This document shows, piece by piece, positions 1-11,288 of a stretch of DNA of 64,000 nt. The DNA is taken from contig MU405210.1 of the NCBI GenBank assembly GCA_022836615.1, positions 248,001 through 312,000 of the forward strand. The letters run 5' to 3'. Position 1 is the stretch's first letter, and each line of letters starts with the position of its first letter. Position numbers and translations under genes: made by a program. This DNA comes from Annulohypoxylon bovei var. microspora (taxonomy: Eukaryota; Ascomycota; Sordariomycetes; Xylariales; Hypoxylaceae). The notes under the pieces are model-generated. The model was not told where the DNA came from and ran no database searches. It worked only from the letters and a program-made list of their open reading frames with translations.

Positions 1-2558
1 GCATCAAGAAACTGAGATGCGGGAGTAGATTACTAAGGCGTGCTGGTACCGTAAGGCATAATTCGACGTACAAATCCCGCTCCGCTGGCTTACGAGCAGC
101 CATAAGCAGATTGTTCAGTACGTCGAGCAGCATCTCTAGGAGCGGCAAAATCTGTTTGTAGAGATGTTCAAACTTTCCGCCGCCTATGCTTCTAAACAAC
201 GAACGGAGAAGTAGGAAATAGTTCATCGGCTCCTCGGCCCTGGTGGATAGATCAATCGATTTGGTGACTATATCCACAACATGCGGGAGCAAGACTTGCT
301 CATTCTGATTCGCAAATAGAGTCACCGCCATGAATGCGAGCTTGAACAGGCGAAGAAGGATTGACGATTTTTTCACATCAGCCGACCCCACATCGTCAAT
401 CCGCTCCATTAGAAACTTCAGGAGCATACCGCAGAAGCTTGGCGATGTAGCCTCACTAGCTAAGAAAAACTGAGGGATGTGTAAGAGAGCGGTATGTTCG
501 AAGATCATCTCGTAGAGGCGAGGGATTTCCTGCTGGAAAACCTCATGGAATGTGGCTGGGTCAATACAGTGGAAAACCGTAGCAAAATTCTCAAGGAGAT
601 CTTTCTCTTCCTTGCTACTTGACACCATGTAGAAATTGGCCATATATTCCACTGGCGATGCGTACTGCGATTCGGCAGCTGGCTTTTCGATCTCATAGTA
701 ACGAAAAACGTAGGCGCCTTCTCGGAAGAGCTTTATTATGACTTTGACCTCCTCGGCAGAAAACCCGTACGAAACTTCTTGCCAATGCGATGGTGCATTC
801 TTAGGATCGATTTGTAGCGGCGCATTGCACCTTCTCAGCTGGTAGAAGGTATTCTTGAGACCGTTCATCAGATTCTTAAACAAGAATTTGTTATCTGCAA
901 CGGGATCGGTACCACGATCACGGGGGTTTGACGTTTTGATAGGCATCGCTGTAAAAATGTCGGTTTCGTCCCATTGAGGATGATGCTCCTTGTCTGCTAG
1001 ATATGTATCGGGAACCTGATCGGTAGCCTGTTGCGCATAAAGCTTAGAAAGCTTGACGGCATTAGGGTACTGTCTGTTCATTGCTGCGAATTTATCGCCG
1101 ATGGCATTAAGAATCATAAGCAAGTAATGTCGAGCATCGACCATGTTCGGCATCTTGGCTATGCATTCGGCCATATTCAACAATAGCTTCGCACTCATTG
1201 TCTGAAAACTCGTACCGGGGAAATTATCCTGTAAGTTCTTGGTGTACACTTCGACCGTCTTTCGGATCTGTTCCGGGTTGAGCGAGTCGCGAACATGATG
1301 TATGAGATCGGCGAGCATACTATATGCCAACGGTCTCAGGGTGTCATAAACGGTGAGTCCATCACCAATCAACGTCTTCTCCTCCAAAAGCTCATCGATC
1401 TTGGGGAGGAAAATCTTTCGGAAATTAAAGTTAATAATGTGCCGAATCGCAACTAATAACTCCTTACGAGCTGCGGACTTCTCTCTCGGGCAGTCTCTAA
1501 GTAGACGAACGACAATCTCGGGCAATGTTGGTAGGAAGTCAGTAAGCTGGCTCGAATATTGTCTGAGTAGATAAGCCAAAAAACTCATGGTCTTAACCTG
1601 AGCCGTAATAAATTCACCGAAGGCCGCGCGATTCTTGATGTTCGGGCTCACTCCAGCAAAAACGGTATTTCTCGCTTTAGCCTCGCTGTGAGCTTGTTCC
1701 TGAGCCTTGGCCTGGAGGCATAGCACTGACTTAATCAACGGGACGAATGCTTTCACATTCTGCGGAATGATGCCCCTGTGCGCCTGGAAGACAGATACAA
1801 CAATGATCGGGCATTCTGATAAAACCTTGAACGATTGCATTCCCTTCAACAGAGGACGACTCTGCTGTTGGAGATCCTGACCCAAGTCTGTGACGGAGGC
1901 GACTGGCGATCCGGGCCGTGGAGATTGGAAGTTCGTCTGCGTACTACCAGGAGTGGATGGAGGACCAGATGCATTGAACGGAATAGCAGTGTTGTCAAGC
2001 TGTTCTCGCACAACCTTCTCCATCTGCTCAAAAAGCTCTTGGATCAAGTCCAAGAAGGGTTGAACTTTGCCATGGAGGACCTTCGGCTGGTGCCTCATGA
2101 TGTCTGAAATAATCTTGACACATAGTGTAGCATTGTCTTCGTTGTCGTTCCGAACTAAGCTCATCAAAATGTCGGCTACCTCTTCAGCATAGGGTTCAAA
2201 AGGCTCCGGAGAAGTTTGTGCCTGGTGGGTAGGTAGACGATGGAGGATTTCGAGAACGCAATTTCGGAGTTTCTGCTCTGGGGAGGTGCTTTGGAATAGG
2301 CATGGTCCTCGAAGAATTATGACGAACAGCGGCATCATCCGCTTGAGGAAGATGGCATAGTGCGGACCATTCGTGTAATGGTCGAGGCTGTCTCGTAAGG
2401 AAGTAGCGGCATCGAGCTTCGATTTGGGCTCTACATGATAAAGTATTAGTCTGTGTAGCTCTAACTAGTCGCAGAGAAAATAAGTAGATAGACTAATACA
2501 TACCCGTTTCTTGTGTCGTCAACCTCTTGACAATATCCTCAAGTGCTGGCCCCGACAT
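1..2558 (-). CDS. TRA1: TRA1, N-terminal part (partial at window edge)
   Basis: This is the start of the giant PI3K-related pseudokinase TRA1 (TRRAP in animals), the activator-binding scaffold shared by the nuclear SAGA and NuA4 acetyltransferase complexes. Exon 1 is 2504-2558 (start MSGPALEDIVKRL), an intron of 73 nt lies at 2431-2503 (donor GTATGT, acceptor GTAG), and exon 2 runs from 2430 off the left edge. About 828 residues of a family usually near 3,800 are visible. They form the N-terminal HEAT-repeat ring, including conserved segments such as LRNCVLEILHRLP, VKTMSFLAYLLR and, at the edge, LTVPARLSNLLPHLSFL, which I recognise from TRA1. The FAT and kinase-like domains lie outside the window. 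It is divergent from the AIG2-like gene. Family assignment is firm; no disruption is seen in the visible part. Confidence 0.93.
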
Positions 2559-3661
2559 GGCTGCAACCCCCGCATGCGCGCCGTGTGTAACCCGATTTTA
2601 TCATGCGAGATTCATACGAAATTTATTGGTGATGAGCTTGCCGTGCAGTAGAACTCAGTTGTCGGGAACGTGAGAAGAGACGCACTTTGTAGGGTACGTT
2701 GCTATAGTTCGATGTGACGGAGATGGAAGATTGAGAGAATGCTGCGTCGAGAAAATGGCGACAATGCAGTAAGAAAAAAAAGAAAGCCTACGATAGAATT
2801 TACACGCCCGTAATAAGAGAGAAGTGAATAATTTGATGGGTATCACGAAAAGTGTTTAAATATTGTAAAGAGAAAAAACGGGCGCAAGGCTGAGGTAGGT
2901 ACAGAATAGAGGTCGGTAGGGTTAAAAGGTTACTGTAGAGAAGCTCAAAAAGTTAAGTCGCGACTAAGAAGCGACAAGTGAATTTGGAAGTGGTGGGCGC
3001 GACAGATGACGGACCGTACAGATACAACGCTAGGCCTTACAGATTTTCCGAATCATAGAAACTTTGATTGGTTTAACTTTGGGCAATTGCCTGGGGTTTG
3101 AACAGGGATCGACAATGCTTTGACCAATTGAATTGTTTCCACCCTTGTCAATCTTATCGATAGATATCGCAGTTTCCAAGGTTAGAGCTACAGTGCATAC
3201 CTAGGTACCTAGGTACCCAGTTTATGATAGGTGGTAGACAACATCGGACTCTTTTTACTGTAGATGGGAGTCCTAATATCGGACATACCTACAGCACTGT
3301 ACTACGTAGAATTGTCATGGGCAGACAATATCCAAACTTCAGCATTTAAAATACAAACTCTTAATACAATTTCAATATTCTTAAGTTTTTCGTACAAATA
3401 AGTCCCGACTCTTCTATATTTAACACAGCCATTACAAAACTTGTAACACTGCACAGGTGCTTAAGTTCACAAGTTGAACTTACCATACAGGTGTTCCTCT
3501 TATCTCGATTAACCATTTGTGTTAATATCAACATTTTCCGGGTTTGTCTTTAAAGAAGCTGCGCTTTCTGTATGCTGTATGCACAATCCCCTTCATAAAG
3601 ACACAGCCTTTGACGATAGCAAAATCAGAAGAGCACACAATACCCAATTCTAACAGAGCCA
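2559..3661. other. Intergenic spacer, divergent TRA1 / AIG2-like promoters
   Basis: No supportable gene. The stretch between the two divergent starts is AT-rich. It carries two overlapping copies of the palindrome TACCTAGGTA at 3198-3207 and 3206-3215. The short ORFs here look random. Confidence 0.6.
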
Positions 3662-4501
3662 ATGGCGGACCGAACTCAAGCAGCATTCTTCTACGGTAAG
3701 TGTAGGCATACAATGTGTACCACCCGTCGTATCATTATTAATCATAGTCAGGCACGCTTGTGAGATCTTCTTTCTTCATAAGATGAAATTCGATTAGTCG
3801 CTCACAATTCCGTAGATGGCCCCCGAAGTGTTCTTCACTGTCTGCTATCGGATGACCCCTAAAGAGAACGTTGCTGTACTAAGAGGTCTTCATGATTTCA
3901 AACCAGCAATATTACACGGGTTCTGTCGACGGTAAGTCAATATTCCGGATCTGTGTTGTCTTTGGCATCAAACTTTACCTTTGGTTAACAATCCTGGCGT
4001 CTGGATTTCGATACACATTTTTGAGGCAGATAGCTAATCCTTAGCTTGTAGCCGGGTTATAGGTGTAGATTACCCAGGAATCATACCGGATAAGGACCAC
4101 GAGGTACGCGGAATGTTTGTGACAGGCCTGACATCTACCAACATGTATCACCTTGATAAGTTCGAGGGAAGCGAATATGAGCGTCGGACAGTCAAGGCCC
4201 GTCTCCTTTCGAAGGTTGGTGACGATAAAGGACGGGGTAACGTTGAGGGCGATGAGGTCGAGTGCGAAGTGTACGTCTTCAACAGTCCTGACAGGCTAGA
4301 GGATCGAGAATGGGATTTCAAAGAGTTCCGGGCGCATAAGATGAAGAAGTGGACGCGAGAAGATTACGGCTTCGAGGACACTGATCACTTTACTCCTCAA
4401 CCTGTCGACGATGACGAAAAGCAGGCTGCTGTTTGTAAGTCCATGTGCCCCCAGCCATATGACGCTCCTCGCTTATCTGCTTTGTCTAATTTGGAATAGG
4501 A
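3662..4501 (+). CDS. AIG2 / gamma-glutamylcyclotransferase-like protein
   Basis: Small globular protein of the AIG2-like (GGCT/BtrG fold) family, about 180 aa. Exons by phase: 3662-3695, 3752-3759 (only 8 nt), 3816-3931, 4052-4434 and 4500-4501. The 8-nt exon supplies the residues that complete the N-terminal FFYGTL motif, which binds substrate in this fold. Further family marks are YPGIIPDKDHEVRGMF and DKFEGSEYERR, whose glutamate occupies the usual catalytic position. With the best donor (GTAAGT at 4435) the stop codon is split across the last junction (T then GA). If that intron is retained, the protein instead extends to the TAG at 4497-4499. Fungal members are often named after the plant disease-resistance protein AIG2, but their substrate is generally unknown, so enzymatic function here is inference. 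It is divergent from TRA1. Confidence 0.82.
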
Positions 4502-5007
4502 TGGAGATGAAGTATCGCAGTCGGGATGACGCCAATGTGGCGATGTCCTCATATTATTCTGTTTGATACATGACGATTATCTGATAGAAATGCAACGTTA
4601 CGAATATTGCCTTCTCACCTTATAGCTTATAGCTTATTGCAAAGGATTGCCAGATTATAGCTCCAAGAAGTCGAGGATTGCGCAATACTTGCTAGAGGCT
4701 TGTCGAGACCACAATCGCCCCCAGAGAATCCTAGACAATCAACGACCAGGTAATTGTCTGGACGATTCTATGGGAGCAAACATTTGGCTATTCTTGATTT
4801 ATGACTTACAAAAGGAATGAAGAATACTATGTATGCATCTCATAATCCAGACCCGATGGGCAGGTATGTTTCGTTTCGGCTCCCTCGCGGATCAGTGCAT
4901 GACGCCTTGAGCCAGGGTGCGTCAGTCGAAAAATAATGTGCCGCGTACGACGTTATGCAAAACTTGACTGGAATTGATAGCTCTTGAAACTTGGCTTAGC
5001 CTAGGTA
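4502..5007. other. Intergenic spacer before MITE
   Basis: Downstream region of the AIG2-like gene. No gene is seen. It ends in the TA dinucleotide (5006-5007) that flanks the inverted-repeat element. Confidence 0.55.
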
Positions 5008-5568
5008 CTCATCCGGTTTTTAATCAACCGATGTTTTACCGGAGCTACGCGCCTGACATCCGGGACTTTTCAAAAGAAACGGACTTTTCAAAGGAAAATT
5101 TCGTAGCTACTTATAATTTAAGTGTAATCCCCACGTAATTTTAAGTATCACTATAAATAAACCATTTAATTAATATATAATCAATTGCCACGCTTTCAAA
5201 ATTAATCGTATTTATTTTCTTTTTCATTTATAGCTTTTACATTATATAATGTAATTAATTTTTATTTTTTAAAAATAATAATAATTTTTATTATTATTAT
5301 TTAAATATTTAAAAATGTAAATTATGTGGTTATTATATTATTTTACGTAATAATATGAATTAAAGGCATACGAAGTGTTTGCGTAATTAAATATCATATG
5401 CGAATAAAAAAGATTATGAAATATAAAAGGTATACTTACTTTTACTAGTGTTTCTCATATAAAATTAAGTATTGAATTTTTCTTTTAAAAAGTCCGTTTC
5501 TTTTGAAAAGTCCCGGATGTCAGGCGCGTAGCTCCGGTAAAACATCGGTTGATTAAAAACCGGATGAG
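5008..5568. mobile_element. MITE with 81-bp terminal inverted repeats
   Basis: A 561-bp non-autonomous element. The left end (5008-5088, starting CTCATCCGG) is the exact reverse complement of the right end (5488-5568) over about 81 bp, with weaker similarity about 10 bp further in. TA lies directly outside both ends (5006-5007 and 5569-5570), as expected for a TA target-site duplication of the Tc1/mariner type. Because GTAC flanks both sides, a 3-bp TAG duplication around slightly longer repeats is the alternative reading. The interior is extremely AT-rich and has no ORF of note. Inside each repeat the unit GGACTTTTCAAA occurs twice in tandem. Near-identical repeats suggest a fairly recent insertion. 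The autonomous partner is not in the window. Confidence 0.88.
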
Positions 5569-8500
5569 TACTAGCGAGCACCCATAATTTCGTACATATG
5601 TAATAGCTGTGGTTAAGGCGTCCAATCGTGAGCTGATAAACTTGGAAATAGCAAAGAGGCTTAAAATACGCCTTACCATCACGTTTAGCTTTCTAAAGGT
5701 TATCATTCGACCATCTACTGATTCCTATTTTATCTTACAGTACCTAGGTACCTAGTGGGCAGTAAACATGAAACTGGGGAGTTCAATCTATCAAATCGAT
5801 TCCTTCAACACTGTCAGCTAATCGGTCATGAGCGGCACATAAGACCATCATTAAAGCCCTGTATGTCCCATGTTTATTGCAAGCCTATTTACATCTACCT
5901 ACTGCCTATCTAAGCATGTATCATGATGCATGAGAATCTAAACAACAGCTTTTAAAGATCGCTGACGCCGACGTAGCTAAGCCTCCATGTATGGTTCTTA
6001 GTACCCACAGTTATCCGAGAGACATAACAAGCCTTATTTTAACGCCAAGAAATCATCGCGGAGGCTTATAAGTCCTCCCTCCCTCAGGTATTTTTATCTT
6101 CCCCGAATAGGCAACCAATGGCGCCTGGTTTTTCGCCTGCAATTTTTTACGTAATATATCGAAGCACGGTCATACCTAGTAGCGGCGTATCGATCCCACG
6201 TGCTATTCCAAGCGGAAGTGCAACATCCAAAAATATTCATGCACACTGGTTCATAATCGTAATAAGCTTGAAAATACATACGTACGATACTATCGTATTA
6301 TGTGCGTATGTTCATGTGATCTTGAGGCATTGCCCATTAAAAAAAAAAAAAAAAAATCCTTGTCCCATATGGTGATTAAACTAAGTTTTCTTCATGGACA
6401 GATTTGAAGCAGATCAATAAGAAACTCGCGTATGTAGTATATTACTTCGAAAGGTTGTAATTGTTAAGCCATAGAATACAGACGAATAACACGGCAAACC
6501 GGCTTCGTCTGAACATTTGAGTTGCTGTCTTAAACATTCTGTAGGTAAGGAGGTGGCAAGCATAGATTTTGCCTGGCCGACCAAGCGGCTGCCGGTGATG
6601 GTTGAAGACATATTCCCAGCCCGGATCGAGGAGGTGGTGTATTTTGACACCCATCTGCCAAGTCTCGGCGCTTCCTAGCCGATCGGTGGCCACCGATTCA
6701 CTAGTTATGCAGTCCGGTCACTTACTTTGGAGTAGGAAGACGGCGCGTGCGACGGCCAACGTGGGAAATCTCAATGCGTGCGTTAGCTGTAGTGGCTGGT
6801 ATTGAATTAATATGGTCGGTCTAAGGACACGATACTACTGTATTATATATCTGACATTATTGGTTAAAATAGTTAGTTGCCACAATTCAAGCTTTCTTGG
6901 TTGCATTTCTATACCCATGCTTGTACTACCAGCAGCCGACCACATGCCGTACCTGGTGCCATACCTTATGTCACCTCGGAAACTTATTCCGCGTATTCAA
7001 GGTGAAGGTACCAGACAGCTGGAGATAATAGTTGGTCAATGAATGCGAAAATGAAATCGAGAGAGAAGAAAAAAGGAGACATTTAATAGATTCAAAGACT
7101 GGAATGGACGAATCTCGCATCGTAAAGCTCCAATTAGGCAATCCCTGAAACTGGCACCGTTTCAGCTTTCAACAAGCCTGGCGAAGGCGGGGAAAAGGGG
7201 AGAAGGGGGGTTGCCTCTCGCTAAAGTATATCGCTGTTAACGGTTGAAGCCACAAGGAACGAAGGTAGGAACCCCTGTCAGGGGCTAGGGTCTACGTAGC
7301 TTTTAACCTGGGAAGGCTCAAAATGCTTTTTAGGGGATCGACCTAACCCCTGTCTCGAGTCTGTGAGTGGCTGTAATTGGATCTCTCGGCGCGCGCAAAC
7401 CTGGACTGGCTGGAATTCTAGAGGCTGAAAGCCTTTTCGCATTTGACATGCAGCAAAAATAATTCCCCTATTCCCCTTGCCCATCAACGAACTAATAGTA
7501 CGTAAGCGGAAAGTCTCCCGTATTTTCCCCTGTTCTTAAACGGCTATTCTTCGTACCTCCTGACGATCTCGTCTTATCATTTTCGGCTGTGTTCCGTAGC
7601 CGCGCTTGAGTAACTTTTCATGAGTGTTTCCCGACTTCTATCAGCTCTTCTTTACTCGATTTTCAATTTTGATGAATTTGTGCGCGACTATTCTAGAAAC
7701 TGCGGAATGAACCTTGGAAATCCCAAGTGTAAGGTAAAGTTTTGTGACGCCGCAACCTAATTCATGACTTGATTGGTTACCGGAGGCGTCCGAATTGGGC
7801 AAGTAGATCTAGTCTCCCGGTTACTTGATTGGCCAACGACCTATAGGCTAGTGGGGTTAAAACACCCCTGAGCTATGTATATTCTGAAACTTGAAAGGCC
7901 GAAGTCTATCCCTTGAAGAATTCCTCTCTCCACTCCTCTTCTAAATATTTACTGTTTTCGTACAGCTTAGGCAGTTGAGTTCGTCCTAATTAATTTTTCT
8001 GTCACAGGTCGTCAGCATGCGAGCGTATTGTAGGTCTTCCTTCACACGCTTCACACGCTCACGGTTGACCAATGCGGGGGTTACTAAGGGAGCAAACAAG
8101 GTTGATCTCAGTGCTGCATCGTTTGAAGATTCGACCTTTTTTCTCCATACAGTGGGGTCCAACAACGGTCCAACAGCAGTCCAGCTGGACAAAAGAAATC
8201 ATAAACAAAGAAGAAATTTTCTGAAAACCAGTATAAACCTTTCTTGATATGTCATCGACTCATTCGATACTGTTATACTGTCACTAAGGCCATTTAGACC
8301 AGATGTTTGGTCGCATATTAAGCCAAGACGAAACAAGCCAAAAAGAGGTTACCAAGTCATTCAGCCTATCGTGTATTCCCGAACGCTTTTCCCACTTTAC
8401 ATTCCCTGTCAAGGCTGTCGTCCACGCCATCTGCTCATCCCTACCCTTACCCCCTACCCTTGTCCGCCTTCGTCAACATCATGCTTCGAAACTCACGAGA

Positions 8501-9371
8501 GCGATCAAGATGGCTGTGTTCTACTGGCTACGTTCCATCCGAACCAAAAGTGTGGGGACTGCGATCTGCTCCCAACTCTGCCCTCCGAGTGGACCTCACA
8601 CTGCGTAGTAAGTAATAAGAGTGTTAATGGGCGTGAGCAAGTGTTCTACTCCATTCCTCCCACACCCAATCATTCTCTATTCTCTTCCTGTTCCTGCAGC
8701 TCACTCCAGGCTAGTCACATTCTTTTCTTTGCCATCATCGTGCATCATTAGTTGCCGCCTTCCATTCTTTTTGCCATCCTGCAAGACTATAAGACGATCG
8801 CTTCAAGTCCACCCAAGTCGGTCGTTTCGTTTCTTCTCTCCTCACGCCAGCGGCAGCATTCTTCACGACATCTTTACAGAAGTCTTTCCTTCCTTTACAC
8901 AGGCCAGGCCTTGTTTTTCAGTTTCTTCACATTTTTCCCAATCGCCAGGAGCATCAACTTTCCTTTGAGTCTAGGCTCGCGAAGAAACATCTTGATTGAT
9001 ATCGCTCTCTCATTGTCACTGATTCCTCGCTCTGTTCACTTTCACCAGAACAAAGCCCTTCAGGTTAGTAGTCCATTGTTTTCCTCGTCTCCTCGATGTA
9101 AAAGCTGCACAATAACCTTGTTGAACCACACGATTCGGTTAGAAAGAGCCTCTTCGAGATCTATCTACTTGGTTCAGCCCTTTGTGTGGCCTCAAGCAAA
9201 GAACAAGGCATTATTGTATATATCATTTAAGACTGACTCGAAGTATTAGATAAGACATATAGACTCTTCAGTCTTGAACTCACATCGATCATTCAATTCA
9301 TTCCTGCACAAACTTTCTTTAGAGATCTTATCGGCTGGAACCAATAAACGTCTCATCACTACATACTCAAA
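5569..9371. other. Long gene-free spacer and leader of the AA11 gene
   Basis: I find no supportable gene in 3.8 kb. TACCTAGGTA occurs at 5741-5750, and an 18-A run lies near 6340. From about 8350 to 9370 the + strand is pyrimidine-rich (many CTT, TTC and TCC blocks). This is typical of filamentous-fungal promoters and 5' leaders, and it creates several overlapping low-complexity ORFs that I do not believe. Part of it is probably transcribed leader of the LPMO gene. Confidence 0.5.
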
Positions 9372-10636
9372 ATGCAGTCATCAACGATTTTTACCTTGGC
9401 CGGGCTCGCTGCCCTTGTTAACGGCCACATGAAAATGAAGACCCCGGCTCCTTTCGACCCTACGGCTCTCACCAACAGCCCTCTCGACGCCAGTGGTAGC
9501 GATTTCCCTTGCAAGTTCGGCAGTGGTTATTCTGCCACCGGTGGTACTACCAACACCTACGCTCTCGGATCTAAGCAGACCCTCTCATTCATCGGCCAGG
9601 CCACTCACGGAGGTGGCTCGTGCCAGGTCTCCATCACTTACGACACGACTCCTACCAAGGACAGCAAGTTCAAGGTCATCCACTCCATCGAGGGTGGCTG
9701 CCCTGCTAAGGGTGTCAGCGGCAACATGGGCGATAGCGCCGATGCTGATGACCCGTACACCTACCCGTACACCATTCCCAGCAACATCCCCGCTGGCAAG
9801 GCTACTATCGCCTGGACCTGGTTCAACAAGGTCGGCAACCGTGAAATGGTAAGTAATCAAATTTTCCTTTCCTCATTATTTTTCGATTTCGAGAATTTTA
9901 CTAACATTATTTTCAGTACATGAACTGTGGTGCTCTTGAGCTCACTGGTACTGGTGGTAGCCAGTCCAACTTCGACAGCCTCCCAGACATGCTGGTGATG
10001 AACATCGCTGGCAAGCCCACCACTCTCGAGTCTTACGACTACGCTTTTGCCGACCCCGGCAGCTCTGTCGAGGACAACACCTCCGCGGGTACGGTTGCCA
10101 CTTGCGGCACCAGCGGTTGCACTGTCGGCAAGAGCTCCAGCTCCGGCTCATCTGGCTCTGGTTCTTCCGGCTCTGGATCGTCTGCTGCCTCTAGCGCTGC
10201 CACGAGCGCTGCCACGAGCGCCGCCGCCCCTGCCTCGTCTGCTGCTTCCTCAGGCGGTGCTGGCGGTGTCTTCATCACCCAATCCCCCTCCGCCGCGTCT
10301 CCTACCTCCGCCGCAGCTGCCACTTCCGCCGCAGCTGTCACTTCCGCCGCAGCTGACCCGACGACTTCTGCTCCCCAGGCTACCGCTACTGCTAGCACCG
10401 GTTCCGGCTCCAGTTCCGGCTCTGGTTCAAGCACCTCGTCGGGATCCGTCTTGACGGGAGCGTGTACCTCCGAAGGTACCTTCAACTGCTTGGGCTCGAG
10501 TTACCAACAGTGCGCCTCGGGCCAGTGGTCCGTGGCGATGGCGATGGCGGCCGGCACCTCGTGCTCGGCCGGCCAGGGCACCACGCTCAACATCGCCGCC
10601 ATCGGCAAGCGACTTGCCCGCTTCTTCAAGGCTTAA
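9372..10636 (+). CDS. AA11 lytic polysaccharide monooxygenase with C-terminal X278-like module
   Basis: Secreted copper enzyme that oxidatively cleaves chitin in characterised AA11 members. Two exons, 9372-9848 and 9917-10636, give 398 aa. Residues 1-18 are a signal peptide; cleavage leaves His19 as the N-terminus (HMKMKTPAPF). The copper-site residues of the family are visible: His19 and His79 (in THGGGSCQ) form the histidine brace, and Tyr160 (in NREMYMNC) is the axial tyrosine. In mature numbering these are 1, 61 and 142, close to the published AA11 positions 1, 60 and 140. A Ser/Ala/Gly-rich linker of about 100 residues follows. The last ~58 residues hold a four-cysteine module beginning GACTSEGTFNCLG, resembling the X278 module found in AA11 proteins and proposed to bind chitin. 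The intron splits the codons of Met159 and Tyr160. Substrate is inferred from the family. Confidence 0.9.
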
Positions 10637-11288
10637 GTCAAGCCACTTTTGGTGACGTTGTTACGATAGTGGGTTGGTCTGAAAAGGGGATTCATTAGGG
10701 GTTGGTTGAACACATGACATTTGGGGACACGACACCGCGGGTTGCGGGTTGCGGGTTGCATATTTTTCTTTCGCTCTTCCGGGGTCGCCATTAGACTTCT
10801 GTAACACTAGCTATTCTTTGTACATACATTTTCTCACATATCTGGTCAATAAAAGGACCTCATGACCCAAATGACATTTTTAGCTTGGCGATGTGATGTG
10901 ACTTGTCTATTGGTGCCATACTTGGCCTATATAATTTACCAGTGTGCGGTCCAGGTGTGGGAAACCGCCAAAACGCCGATTCAATTTTTTCACAGTGCGC
11001 ATACAGCATGGAACCACTAAACGCACTGTAAATACATTGAAATGGCGGTTTGGCGGTTGTTGTGATATGGCCACCGTCGGGAGGGACATACTATTAAAGT
11101 GGGTCTTTAAGAGGCTTAATTATGGGTCAGTTTCGATATCGATAAGCATAGCCCATCATTTTAAGGTCGTATGTATTTTGTTTGTAGGCAGCTACAACAG
11201 GTTATCCTTTTGTCATCATCAATCTTCAACGCCTAAATTCTAAATACGAATAATCATCTTTTCGCAAGACGATCAGCCATAGGAAGCC
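10637..11288. other. Spacer between AA11 gene and ESS2
   Basis: 3' region of the LPMO gene and promoter of ESS2. It contains a small GGGTTGC direct repeat near 10738-10758 and the imperfect inverted repeat described separately. No gene is seen. Confidence 0.55.
10962..11059. repeat. Imperfect inverted repeat upstream of ESS2
   Basis: Two ~38-bp arms (10962-10999 and 11022-11059) are about 80% reverse complements around a 22-bp loop. The outer parts read AACCGCC and GGCGGTT, the inner parts CAGTGCG and CGCACTG. The size and structure fit a tiny decayed foldback element or MITE. No target-site duplication is evident. It lies about 230 bp upstream of the ESS2 start codon and opens overlapping artefact ORFs on both strands. 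Confidence 0.7.

Noticed and set aside
5485..5706. 73-codon ORF reading out of the MITE right end
   Set aside because: It spans the inverted repeat into flanking DNA and has no similarity to a transposase.
6338..6358. Poly-A run as the tail of a retroposed gene
   Set aside because: The upstream sequence resembles no gene, there is no target-site duplication, and single A runs are common.
6414..6805. Opposing ORFs around 6.4-6.8 kb
   Set aside because: Read as possible gene relics, but no family motif or splice structure could be supported.
8303..9249. Overlapping + strand ORFs of 101-165 codons upstream of the LPMO gene
   Set aside because: They are low-complexity Ser/Phe/Pro translations of a pyrimidine-rich tract, overlap in different frames and show no motif. 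They are better explained as promoter or leader.
10039..10485. Long ORFs antisense to and overlapping the LPMO linker (Glu/Ala/Val-rich)
   Set aside because: They are shadows of the Ser/Ala-rich coding repeats of the LPMO gene.
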